DNA of 15,038 nucleotides from positions 1 through 15,038 of the forward strand of contig JAEWCK010000304.1 in the NCBI GenBank assembly GCA_023390675.1, in the 5' to 3' direction. The first letter of the stretch is position 1; each line of letters opens with the position of its first letter. Positions 8,007 through 15,038 of the stretch are shown here, in pieces. This stretch comes from Pseudomonadota bacterium. Lineage in GTDB: Bacteria > Pseudomonadota > Alphaproteobacteria > Sphingomonadales > Sphingomonadaceae. The notes beneath the pieces are model-generated. The model had not been told where the DNA came from. It did no database searches and saw only the letters and a program-made list of their open reading frames with translations. The position numbers were made by a program, and so were the translations under genes.

Positions 8007-9197
8007 TTACTCCGCTGCGAGCGACAGGCCGGGCTTGAGCACGACCTTGGTCACTTCGTTCTGATTGTCGTGGAACATCTTGTAGCCCCTGGGCGCCTCC
8101 TCGAGCGGAAGCGTGTGGCTGATCAGGAAGGTCGTATCGACCTTGTCTTCCATGATCGCATTGAGCAGCCCGGGCATGTAATGCTGGACATGGGTCTGGC
8201 CGGTCTTGAGCGTCAGACCCTTTTCCATGAACGCCCCGAGCGGGAACTTGTCGACGAACCCGCCATAGACGCCGGGCATCGAGACGCGCCCGCCCTTGCG
8301 GCACGCGATGATCGCCTGACGGATCGAGTGGGGGCGATCGGTGCCGAGGAAGGTCGAGGCCTTGATCTGGTCGATGACATTGTCGACAAAGAAGCCGTGC
8401 GCCTCGAGCCCGACCGCGTCGATCACGGCGTCGGGACCGATCCCGCCGGTCATCTCCATCAGCGCCTCGTAGGTCCTGGTCTCCTCGAAATTGATCGTCT
8501 CGGCGCCGAAGCGCTTCGCCAGCTCGAGCCGGCGCGGGAAATGGTCGATCGCGATCACGCGCTCGGCGCCCATTAGAAAGGCCGACTGCACCGCGAACAG
8601 CCCGACCGGCCCACAACCCCACACCGCGACGGTGTCTCCGGTCTCGATATCGGCGTTCTCCGCCGCCATCCAACCGGTAGGCAGGATGTCCGAAAGGAAA
8701 AGCACCTTATCGTCCTCGACGCCGTCCGGCACGACGATCGGGCCGATGTCGCTGAAGGGCACGCGGACATATTCGGCCTGGCCGCCCGAATAGCCGCCGG
8801 TCATGTGGCTGTAGCCGAACAGGCCGCTCATAGGCTGGCCGTACAGCTCCATCGCGATGTCCTGATTGTCGGCGGGTAAGCCGTTGTCGCACGCCGAATA
8901 TTGGTGCTTCGAGCAATGATAACACGCGCCGCACGAGATGGTGAAAGGCACCACGACGCGCTGACCCTTCTTGAGCGTCGATTTGGGCCCAGTCTCCACC
9001 ACTTCGCCCATGAATTCGTGGCCGAGCACGTCGCCCTTCATCATCGTCGGGATGTACCCGTCATAGAGATGCAGGTCCGACCCGCAGATCGCTGTCGAGG
9101 TAATCTTGATGATCGCGTCGCGCGGATTGAGAATCTCGGGATCGTCTACCGTCTCGACGCGGACGTCGTGCTTGCCGTGCCAGGTGAGCGCGCGCAT
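8007..9197 (-). CDS. Zinc-dependent medium-chain alcohol dehydrogenase
   Basis: The 396-residue protein is a zinc-containing medium-chain dehydrogenase, closest in pattern to the formaldehyde-dehydrogenase-like/glutathione-independent group. Likely catalytic-zinc ligands are Cys38 (ICGSDLH), His60-Glu61 (LGHEFMGEV) and Asp170 (LSDILPTG). Cys89, Cys92, Cys95 and Cys103 form the structural zinc site (SCGACYHC then C). The nucleotide fold has GCGPVG at 194-199, and Asp218 (IAIDHF) suggests NAD+. The whole length is intact. The natural substrate is unknown; the family handles aldehydes, alcohols and polyols, so an aldehyde-detoxifying role is inference. Its ATG shares one base with the stop of the upstream SRPBCC gene (TGATG). 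Its stop lies five bases before the SDR start, so the three genes are tightly coupled. Confidence 0.94.
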   Translation of the reverse strand: MRALTWHGKHDVRVETVDDPEILNPRDAIIKITSTAICGSDLHLYDGYIPTMMKGDVLGHEFMGEVVETGPKSTLKKGQRVVVPFTISCGACYHCSKHQYSACDNGLPADNQDIAMELYGQPMSGLFGYSHMTGGYSGGQAEYVRVPFSDIGPIVVPDGVEDDKVLFLSDILPTGWMAAENADIETGDTVAVWGCGPVGLFAVQSAFLMGAERVIAIDHFPRRLELAKRFGAETINFEETRTYEALMEMTGGIGPDAVIDAVGLEAHGFFVDNVIDQIKASTFLGTDRPHSIRQAIIACRKGGRVSMPGVYGGFVDKFPLGAFMEKGLTLKTGQTHVQHYMPGLLNAIMEDKVDTTFLISHTLPLEEAPRGYKMFHDNQNEVTKVVLKPGLSLAAE

Positions 9198-9790
9198 CAG
9201 TTCTTCCCTTCTTCCTGGAGCCGCTTGTTGCGTGCGCCGGTGGCGATCTCGCCGGTTTCCATGAGCTGCTTGAAGCGCCTGAGGTCGCGCCGCGCCTGGA
9301 TCGCGGGCTCGCGCTGGAACATCTTGGCGATCAGCTTGCCGATCGCGCCAGCGGGCGGATCGTAGAGAATCGTCGTGATGACGACCGTGCCGCGCGTCCC
9401 GGCGTCGCGGAACTCGATGCGGCCGCTATTGGGCACGTCCGCGCCTTCCGCGGACGACCAGGCGAGCAGCGCGTCCTCGATCTCTTCGGTAACGACTGCG
9501 TCCCATTCCACGGTCTTGCCGGCCGGCGCCTTGACCACCCAGTGCGAGCGCTTGTCGTCGAGCACGTCGATGCGCTCGACATTCTCCATGAAGGTCGCGA
9601 GATTGGCGAAGTCACGCCAATAAGCGAACAGCTCGCTGCGGGGCCGATTAATCGTGACAGCGCGGCCAACCAGCGAATCGCCGCGAGGCTCGATCATTGC
9701 ATCGGTCGTCGCGTCCAGCGCCGCGCTTTCGTGCTTGGATGTGGTGAGAGGGGCGTCGTCAGCCGGCACCGTCTCGAGCGTTTCGCCCAT
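9197..9790 (-). CDS. SRPBCC (START-like) family protein, cyclase/dehydrase type
   Basis: The 197-residue soluble protein has a helix-grip SRPBCC domain at about residues 42-180. Typical features are VTINRPRSELFAYWRDFANLATFMENVERIDVLDD at the start, a central WDAVVTEEIEDALLAWSS block, and the closing long helix AIQARRDLRRFKQLMETGEIAT. Such folds bind a hydrophobic ligand in a deep cavity; no catalytic residue can be assigned. The first ~40 residues are polar and probably disordered, and there is no signal peptide. The ATG at 9790 is preceded by GGAG at 9801-9798 with a seven-base spacer. It is the first gene of the three-gene operon and lies about 20 bases after the predicted start of transcription from the EcfG-type promoter. 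Its stop overlaps the dehydrogenase start by one base. Confidence 0.88.
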   Translation of the reverse strand: MGETLETVPADDAPLTTSKHESAALDATTDAMIEPRGDSLVGRAVTINRPRSELFAYWRDFANLATFMENVERIDVLDDKRSHWVVKAPAGKTVEWDAVVTEEIEDALLAWSSAEGADVPNSGRIEFRDAGTRGTVVITTILYDPPAGAIGKLIAKMFQREPAIQARRDLRRFKQLMETGEIATGARNKRLQEEGKN

Positions 9791-9818
9791 CGCGCATCTC
9801 CATGATTTGTCCAGTCAG

Positions 9819-9843
9819 AACAAAGGGCTGGCGGCGACGTTCC
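9819..9843 (-). promoter_or_regulatory. EcfG-type general stress response promoter
   Basis: On the minus strand, GGAAC (9843-9839) is followed by exactly 17 bases and then GTT (9821-9819), with TTCTGACTGG after it. The known promoter consensus of the alphaproteobacterial general stress sigma factor EcfG is GGAAC-N16/17-CGTT; the match here has T instead of C just before GTT. The element stands 29 bases before the SRPBCC start codon, facing it, with the ribosome site in between. It should drive the SRPBCC-dehydrogenase-SDR operon under PhyR-NepR-EcfG control. The regulator genes are not in the window. Confidence 0.75.
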
Positions 9844-10095
9844 GGCGTGAAAACAGGCGCTTATCGCAGCTCGCGACCGGCTGGTCGTCCGTGCTCAACA
9901 TAGGTTATAGGACGGCCTGCGCCGTAGCGTGCGAGCAACAGCGCCGCCCCGGCGGGGCCCGCCCGAGAAGCCGGCCGCGTCATAGCCACAATATGGTCCG
10001 GGACGCGTCGAGCTTCCGAGGGAAAGATCTGTGGCCGCATACCGACCGCGTGAAGCCCCCGCGGCCGCCACAGAGCCTGAAGCTTGCAGGATGAT

Positions 10096-10126
10096 GGCGC
10101 CGGCCCGCGCCTCGCGGACCGGCGCC
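10096..10126 (-). terminator. GC-rich hairpin after the autotransporter gene
   Basis: GGCGCCGG-C-CCGCG at 10096-10109 pairs with CGCGG-A-CCGGCGCC at 10113-10126: 13 base pairs with one C/A mismatch and a three-base loop. It begins 9 bases past the stop codon of the minus-strand autotransporter gene, the usual place for a terminator. On the minus strand the hairpin is followed by ATCATCCTGCAAGCTT, not a T run, so it is a non-canonical intrinsic terminator or a 3'-protecting stem. Confidence 0.55.
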
Positions 10127-10134
10127 TCGCTTCG

Positions 10135-13100
10135 CTAGAACTGCGTCGACACCGAGGCCCGCACCGTCGCGCTCGAGCTGCCTTGGCCTTTGCGGCCACC
10201 GACGTCGATGCCGAAGTTCCAGCCCTTTTCGAGGTCGAGCCCGAAGCCGAGTTCTAGGCTGAACTCGTCGCGCAGCCAGCCGTCGCCGACGATCCGATAG
10301 GTCGATCCCACGAGATCGGCATAATCGAGATACTGGGTGCCCGCGTCCTGGAACTCGTGGCGCCATTCGAAGCGGCCACGCGGCTTGAGCAGCCCGATCG
10401 ACATCGGCACACCGGTCGACGCCCGCGCACCCAACACGCTGCTCAGCGAATTGATATCGCGGCGGTCGAAGCGCAGGCTGTAGATGCCGGCGCCGGTCTC
10501 GCTGTACTGGCCGAGGCGGGCACTGACGTAATCGACCCGGCCATAGGCCGAGATCTGCCACAGCTCGCCGCGCCCGTCATAGCCGAACGACATCGAGCCG
10601 AAGCGCAGCGTGCCGTCGCGATTGCCGTTCGCGACCTGCCCATTGGCCGCGAGCCGGCGGGTCTTGAAGTCGAGGCCACCCGCGCCCGCGATCATGTCGA
10701 TGAACGCGCCCCGCGCCGGGCGGTAGCTGCCATAGACCACGCCGACCCAGTTTCTGGCGTCCATCCGACCGTCGTCGCCGATATCGGTTCCTTCGGTGCC
10801 GTAGCCGCCGCCCGCACCGAGGATCAGCCCGTCCGCGAGCTTGACGTCGAGGCCGGCGCTGAGGCCCGCGCTGGTGAGCGAGAGCTTGCGGCGCCGCGTG
10901 GTCTCGTCGCGCACGCCCACTTCGAGAGCACCGCCCGACCAGATCGCGCCCGATCCGATCTTGCGCTCGCCCGAGTCACCGTCGCCCGTGGCGCGGCGCA
11001 CCGCCGGATCGATCGACGCGCCGTCCATTCCCATGCCAGCGCGCATACCGCTGATCATCGCAGCCGGCGATGCCTCGCCCGGACGACCGTCGCGCGACTG
11101 CAGCGCCATCGCCCCTGCAGCGCGCTCGGCGCCCCAAGTCGCGACCGCATGCTCCATCTTGAGCGCCATCGCGTCGGGAATCTCGAGTTCCGTGCCCGGC
11201 CGCTGGCGCACCATCCGGTCGCCGCCGGTGAGCTGGACGCCGAGCGCGCCGTTCCGGCTGGCCTTGCCGCCGTTGTGCAGCTGCTCGTTGCGACGCTGGA
11301 AATTGTCGAGCTGGACCCGGCCGAAGCGGCGTGCCGCTTCCGCCTGCGCGTCGGAGATGCCGCGCACCGTGGGATCGCTGCTCGGATCGGGGCGCGCATT
11401 GACCGTGAGCGTCACCGTGGCCGGATCCGAGGTCCCGAAGGCGTTGGTGAGCGTATAGGTGACGACCACCGTTCCGCCGAAATGCCCGTCGGTCTGAATT
11501 TCGAGGTTATAGGTCCGCGCCTGCGCAGTGCCGCCCTCGATCAGCCGCGCCGTAGCCTTGCCCGAAGGCGTGACCGACACGATCGTCGCCCCGGTGAAGG
11601 GCGCCTCGCGGGCGGTCGTGGTCAGGTCGACCGTCACCGGGACGCCCGCGGTGGCGGTCTCGGTCAGGATAGGCGCGACCGGCTTGAGCCCGGTAACCGA
11701 GATTTGCACCGCCGCCGCAGCCGATTGCCCGCCCGGGCCGACCGCGACGAAAGTGAAGCGGTCCTGCCCGTGATAGCCGGTGGCCGGCGTGTAGGTTGCG
11801 ATGAAGCGGCGGCCGGTCGACGACAGGTCCTGCGGCGAGACCGACAGCGCGCCCTGCCCGCCTTGCCCACCCTGCCCGGCCTGGCTGCGGATCTTCACCG
11901 TGCCGTGCTGCGGCTGGGTGTCGATGCGGATGTCCGTATATTCCCCCGTGACCAGCGCCGAGAGATCGATCTCGACGCTCTGGTTGTTGGTGACGGTCGA
12001 CGAGGCGACGGTCGTGTTCGGACCGTCCCGCGCGACCGGCGGGAACGGCGCCGCGATCATGATCGTGTAGTTGCGCGTCGCAGTGAACGGCCCGGCGCCC
12101 GTCGAGCTGTCTGTAGCCGAGACAGTGATCGGGAAGCTGCCGAACTCGGTCGGCGTGCCGGAGAGCACGCCAGCACTCGTCAGCGTCATACCCCCGGGAA
12201 GCGTGCCTTGGCTGATACGGAAGCTGTAAGGCGCCGCGCCGCCGCTCGCCGTGAGGGTGGTGGTGAAATACGCCACGCTCTTCCGCCCGTTGGGGAGCGC
12301 ATCGGTCGTGATCGCCACGGTCGGCGAGCCGACGGTGAGCGTCACCGTTGCCGCAGCCGAAGCCCCGCCCGGGCCGGTCGCGGTGTAGGTGAAGCTGTCC
12401 GGACCCGCATAGCCAGCTGTGGGCGTGTAGGTGATCACGTCGCCCGCGATGCTAACCGTGCCGTGCTGCGGCGCAGTGCCGATCGCCAGCGCGCTGTGCA
12501 CCCCGGTGACCGACGCGGTCAGGTCGATCGCGGTGGCGGTGCCATAGGGCACGGCCACGCCGCTCTTGTCGGCGACCGTCGGCGCAGGCGGCGTCGCCAC
12601 CGTCAGGCTCACCGTTGCCGCGGCCGAGGTCCCGCCGGGGCCGGTCGCAGTATAGGTGAAGCTGTCGGCGCCGTAATAGCCCGCCGTCGGCTTGTAGGTG
12701 ACCACATCGCCGGCCACCGTCGTGGTGCCGTGCTGCGGCGCGGTCGCCACCGTGATCGCAGAGTGAACTCCCGTGATCGATGCAGTCAGGTCGATCGCAG
12801 TACCGGCGCTGTTGTAGGGCACCGCGACGCCGCTCTTGTTCGCGACGGTCGGCGCCGCCGGGGTGGCGACCGTCAGGCTCACCGTCGCCGGGGCCGAGGT
12901 CCCGCCGGGGCCCGTCGCGGTGTAGGCGAAGCTGTCGGTGCCGAAATAGCCGGCAGTCGGCGTGTAGGTGACGACATCGCCTGCGATGGTCACCGTGCCG
13001 TGCGTCGGCGCGGCGGCGATCGCGATGCTGGTGTGAATGCCGGTGATCGAAGCGGTCAGGTCGATCGCGGTCCCGGTGCCGTTATAGGGCACGGCCACGC

Positions 13101-15038
13101 CGCTCTTGCTCGCCACGACGGGCGCAGGTGGCGTTGCCACCGTCAGGCTCACCGTTGCCGCGGCCGAGGTCCCGCCGGGTCCCGTCGCGGTATAGGTGAA
13201 GGTGTCCGCGCCGAAATAGCCGGCAGTCGGCGTGTAAGTGACGACATCCCCTGCAATGGTCACCGTGCCGTGCGCAGGCGCGGTTCCCACCGCGATGCTC
13301 GTATGCACGCCGGTGATCGAGCCCGACAGGTCGATCGCGGTGCCAGTGCTGTTGTACGGTACCGCAACGCCGGTCTTGTCCGCGGCGGTCGGCGCCGCCG
13401 GCGTGGCGACCGTCACGCTCACCAGCGCTTGGGGCGAGGTCCCGCCAGGGCCGGTCGCGGTATAGGTGAAGTTGTCGACGCCAAAATAGCCGGTAGTCGG
13501 CGTGTAGGTGATCACATCGCCCGCGATGGTCACCGTGCCGTGCGCGGGAGGAATCGCCACCGCGATGCTCGAATGGACGCCCGTTACCGAGCCCGACATG
13601 TCGATCGCCGTGCCAGTGCTGTTGTACGGCACGGCGACGCCGGTCTTGTCCGCGACGGTCGGCGCCGGCGGGTTCCCCACGGTCAGGCTTACTGTCGCGG
13701 GAGCCGGAGTTCCGCCGGGCCCGGTCGTGGTGAAGGCGAAGCTGTCCGCGCCGTAATAGCCGGCCGCTGGCGTGTAGACGACGACATCGCTGCCGCCCGC
13801 GGTCGTCACCGTCCCATGCGCCGGCGCGGTGGCGATCGTGATGACGCCGTGTATTCCGGTGATGGAGCCGGAGAGATCGATCGCAGTGCCGGCGCTGTTA
13901 TAGGGCACTGCGACGCCGGTCTTGTCCGTCACGGTCGGTGCCGGCGGCGTGGCGACCGTCAGGCTCACGGTGGCGACATTGGACGTCCCCCCCGCGCCGG
14001 TGGCGGTATAGGTGAAGCTGTCGCCGCCGAAATAGCCCGCAGCCGGCGTGTAGGTGACCACGTCGCCCGCGATGGTCACCGTGCCATGCGCGGGAGCGGT
14101 GCCGATTGCAATGCTGCTATGCGCGCCGCCAGTGATCGAGCCCGAAAGGTCGATCGCGGTAGCGGTGTCGAATGGCACCGCGACGCCCGGTTTGTCGGCC
14201 GCGACCGGCGGCGCGAGGAAGGTGAAGGTCGGCCCGGTCGCGCTGGTCTGGCCATTGACCGTGACCGTCACGTCGACGGTTCCCGTGCCGGTCGCCGGCG
14301 CAGTGACGGTGAGCGAGGTAGCACTCGCGGCAGTGACCGTTCCGTTGGCCGCGCCGAACTTGACCGTGTTGTTGCCCGGGGTCGTGCTGAAGCCCGTCCC
14401 GGCGATCGTCACCACCTGGCTGACCGGACCCGTGCTCGGCGAGATCGACGTCACCGACGGCAGCACCGTAGCGGTGTTGCTCGTCGCGCCAGCGGTCGCC
14501 GGATAGCCCGACGGCGTGAACCCGTCGAAGGTCCAGCTCGCCGTACCCGGTGCAACGGCCTGATAGGTCAGGGTCACGGTGCAGGTGCCGGTCGGGATGG
14601 TGATGTTGGAGAAGACGACCGTCGCGGTGTTCGGCACCGAAGTGTTGCCCGACGGGATGCCGCAGCTGCCGTTCAGCCCCGGAAGGCGACTGAACACGAT
14701 ATTGTTCGAATGCAGCGTGCTGCTGAATGCCGGAGTCGTCTGCGCATTGCCGTTGGTGAAGGTGATCGTCAGCGTGCCCTGCTCGCCGCTCGTCAGTGTC
14801 GATGGCGAGTAAGCAACCGACAGGCCCACCGCTTGTCCGGCACCGACGATGAGGCTCTGCTGGACCGGCGCTGCGGGGTTCCAGTTGGAGTCGCCCGCCT
14901 GGTTCGCGTTGATCCGGCACGTGCCGGTGCCGATGAAGCTCACGCTGTTGCCCGAGAGCGTGCAGCCCGTGCTGGTGCCGTCGAGCGAGAAGGTCACGCC
15001 CAGTCCCGAGCTCGCGCTCGCCGTAACATTGTAGTTGG
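10135..15038 (-). CDS. Giant Ig-repeat autotransporter (5' end beyond window)
   Basis: The visible 1633 residues form a surface protein of the type V (autotransporter) kind; the frame is open to the right edge, so the true start and signal peptide are not seen. Modules in order: a partial Ig-like domain (about 15038-14830, with CTLSG and GTGTCRINANQAGDSNW); a DUF11-like beta domain (to about 14480); an IPT/TIG-like domain (VTSISPSTGPVSQVVTIAGTGF); seven tandem ~90-residue Ig/cadherin-like repeats (14214-12319); a putative-Ig module (12318-12043); a degenerate repeat with a Gly-Gln loop (12042-11677); another Ig-like module (11676-11386). A helical, charged linker of ~140 residues follows. The C-terminal ~273 residues (10956-10138) are an autotransporter beta-barrel with alternating strands and terminal STQF, the outer-membrane insertion signal. 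All four cysteines are in the N-terminal ~190 visible residues. A role as adhesin or surface filament is inference. Confidence 0.9.
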   Translation of the reverse strand, partial: NYNVTASASSGLGVTFSLDGTSTGCTLSGNSVSFIGTGTCRINANQAGDSNWNPAAPVQQSLIVGAGQAVGLSVAYSPSTLTSGEQGTLTITFTNGNAQTTPAFSSTLHSNNIVFSRLPGLNGSCGIPSGNTSVPNTATVVFSNITIPTGTCTVTLTYQAVAPGTASWTFDGFTPSGYPATAGATSNTATVLPSVTSISPSTGPVSQVVTIAGTGFSTTPGNNTVKFGAANGTVTAASATSLTVTAPATGTGTVDVTVTVNGQTSATGPTFTFLAPPVAADKPGVAVPFDTATAIDLSGSITGGAHSSIAIGTAPAHGTVTIAGDVVTYTPAAGYFGGDSFTYTATGAGGTSNVATVSLTVATPPAPTVTDKTGVAVPYNSAGTAIDLSGSITGIHGVITIATAPAHGTVTTAGGSDVVVYTPAAGYYGADSFAFTTTGPGGTPAPATVSLTVGNPPAPTVADKTGVAVPYNSTGTAIDMSGSVTGVHSSIAVAIPPAHGTVTIAGDVITYTPTTGYFGVDNFTYTATGPGGTSPQALVSVTVATPAAPTAADKTGVAVPYNSTGTAIDLSGSITGVHTSIAVGTAPAHGTVTIAGDVVTYTPTAGYFGADTFTYTATGPGGTSAAATVSLTVATPPAPVVASKSGVAVPYNGTGTAIDLTASITGIHTSIAIAAAPTHGTVTIAGDVVTYTPTAGYFGTDSFAYTATGPGGTSAPATVSLTVATPAAPTVANKSGVAVPYNSAGTAIDLTASITGVHSAITVATAPQHGTTTVAGDVVTYKPTAGYYGADSFTYTATGPGGTSAAATVSLTVATPPAPTVADKSGVAVPYGTATAIDLTASVTGVHSALAIGTAPQHGTVSIAGDVITYTPTAGYAGPDSFTYTATGPGGASAAATVTLTVGSPTVAITTDALPNGRKSVAYFTTTLTASGGAAPYSFRISQGTLPGGMTLTSAGVLSGTPTEFGSFPITVSATDSSTGAGPFTATRNYTIMIAAPFPPVARDGPNTTVASSTVTNNQSVEIDLSALVTGEYTDIRIDTQPQHGTVKIRSQAGQGGQGGQGALSVSPQDLSSTGRRFIATYTPATGYHGQDRFTFVAVGPGGQSAAAAVQISVTGLKPVAPILTETATAGVPVTVDLTTTAREAPFTGATIVSVTPSGKATARLIEGGTAQARTYNLEIQTDGHFGGTVVVTYTLTNAFGTSDPATVTLTVNARPDPSSDPTVRGISDAQAEAARRFGRVQLDNFQRRNEQLHNGGKASRNGALGVQLTGGDRMVRQRPGTELEIPDAMALKMEHAVATWGAERAAGAMALQSRDGRPGEASPAAMISGMRAGMGMDGASIDPAVRRATGDGDSGERKIGSGAIWSGGALEVGVRDETTRRRKLSLTSAGLSAGLDVKLADGLILGAGGGYGTEGTDIGDDGRMDARNWVGVVYGSYRPARGAFIDMIAGAGGLDFKTRRLAANGQVANGNRDGTLRFGSMSFGYDGRGELWQISAYGRVDYVSARLGQYSETGAGIYSLRFDRRDINSLSSVLGARASTGVPMSIGLLKPRGRFEWRHEFQDAGTQYLDYADLVGSTYRIVGDGWLRDEFSLELGFGLDLEKGWNFGIDVGGRKGQGSSSATVRASVSTQF
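11852..11887 (-). repeat. Nine-base tandem repeat coding a Gly-Gln loop
   Basis: On the plus strand CCCTGCCCG, CCTTGCCCA, CCCTGCCCG and a degenerate GCCTGGCTG follow each other directly, coding on the minus strand for QAGQGGQGGQG. The tract lies in a loop of the degenerate Ig-like repeat, between HGTVKIRS and LSVSPQDLS, where the other repeats have only a tight turn. Unit length is a multiple of three, so slippage would lengthen or shorten the loop without a frameshift. Confidence 0.7.
12319..14214 (-). repeat. Seven tandem ~270-bp Ig-like repeats within autotransporter gene
   Basis: Seven units run without gaps on the minus strand: 14214-13942, 13941-13666, 13665-13396, 13395-13126, 13125-12856, 12855-12586 and 12585-12319, coding for 91, 92, 90, 90, 90, 90 and 89 residues. 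The shared pattern is APTVADK-x-GVAVPYN-x-x-GTAIDL, then HGTVTIAGDVVTYTP and a closing ADSFTYTATGPGG-x-S with ATVSLTV. Neighbouring units are also close at DNA level: for example CCGAAATAGCCGGCAGTCGG occurs in both units 4 and 5. Such arrays are prone to copy-number change by recombination and to assembly collapse. Confidence 0.92.

Larger units (their letters stand above)
9791..10134. other. Intergenic region between autotransporter gene and stress operon
   Basis: This 344-base gap between two minus-strand genes holds the EcfG-type promoter near its left end and a strong hairpin near its right end (separate entries). In between is a GC-rich palindrome GCCCC-GGC-GGGGC at 9946-9958 of unknown meaning. 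A minus-strand frame (10199-9861) is open across the region and could give about 112 residues, but it starts inside the autotransporter barrel, is arginine-rich and has no recognisable domain, so I do not call it a gene. Nothing else is apparent. Confidence 0.6.

Noticed and set aside
8002..8673. Upstream extension of the SDR frame, giving a 484-residue protein
   Set aside because: The extension is out of frame with the dehydrogenase gene it overlaps, has no domain, and the SDR begins properly at MANKLAIVTGASTGIG with its own ribosome site.
9861..10199. 112-residue minus-strand open frame in the intergenic region
   Set aside because: It begins inside the autotransporter barrel gene, is composed largely of Arg, Ala, Pro and Gly, and has no family pattern or clear ribosome site.
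12319..14214. Possible CRISPR array or non-coding satellite
   Set aside because: Units are ~270 bases long, contiguous without spacers, and code for a continuous Ig-like protein.

Overview
The window is GC-rich, densely packed bacterial chromosome. Protein-level cues point to an alphaproteobacterium, most likely a sphingomonad: the mutL / mreBCD-mrdA-rodA neighbourhood, an EcfG-type stress promoter, a palindromic repeat whose translation gives IPAFAGMT, and a very large Ig-repeat autotransporter. This placement is inference from gene content and composition; no 16S rRNA gene is present.

Layout. (1) 1-1198, minus strand: the N-terminal two thirds of mutL (mismatch repair), cut by the left edge and carrying an in-frame palindromic repeat in its linker. 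(2) 1199-1347: divergent promoter region. (3) 1348-6972, plus strand: the cell-elongation (Rod complex) operon mreB-mreC-mreD-mrdA-rodA. Its last four genes are joined by 1-4 base overlaps, so it is very probably one transcription unit building the side-wall peptidoglycan machine. (4) 7078-7153: a tRNA-Lys(CUU) gene. (5) 7219-9790, minus strand: a three-gene operon of an SRPBCC ligand-binding protein, a zinc-dependent medium-chain dehydrogenase and a short-chain dehydrogenase. It is preceded by a perfect GGAAC-N17-GTT element, the signature of the alphaproteobacterial general stress sigma factor EcfG. (6) 9791-10134: intergenic region with that promoter and a strong hairpin behind the upstream gene. 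(7) 10135-15038, minus strand: the last 1633 residues of a giant autotransporter. Its passenger has Ig-like and IPT/TIG-like modules and seven tandem ~90-residue repeats; its end is a ~273-residue beta-barrel finishing in phenylalanine. Its 5' end lies beyond the right edge.

How the genes work together. The MreB filament, MreC, MreD, the transpeptidase PBP2 (mrdA) and the SEDS glycosyltransferase RodA form one elongation complex. The three-gene minus-strand operon looks like a stress-induced redox module of unknown substrate. The autotransporter is probably a surface adhesin or structural filament. I see no CRISPR array, insertion sequence, prophage or restriction/defence locus, and no clear evidence of an undescribed system. 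The most notable items are the stress promoter with its uncharacterised redox operon, the repeat inserted in mutL, and the evolving repeat array of the autotransporter.
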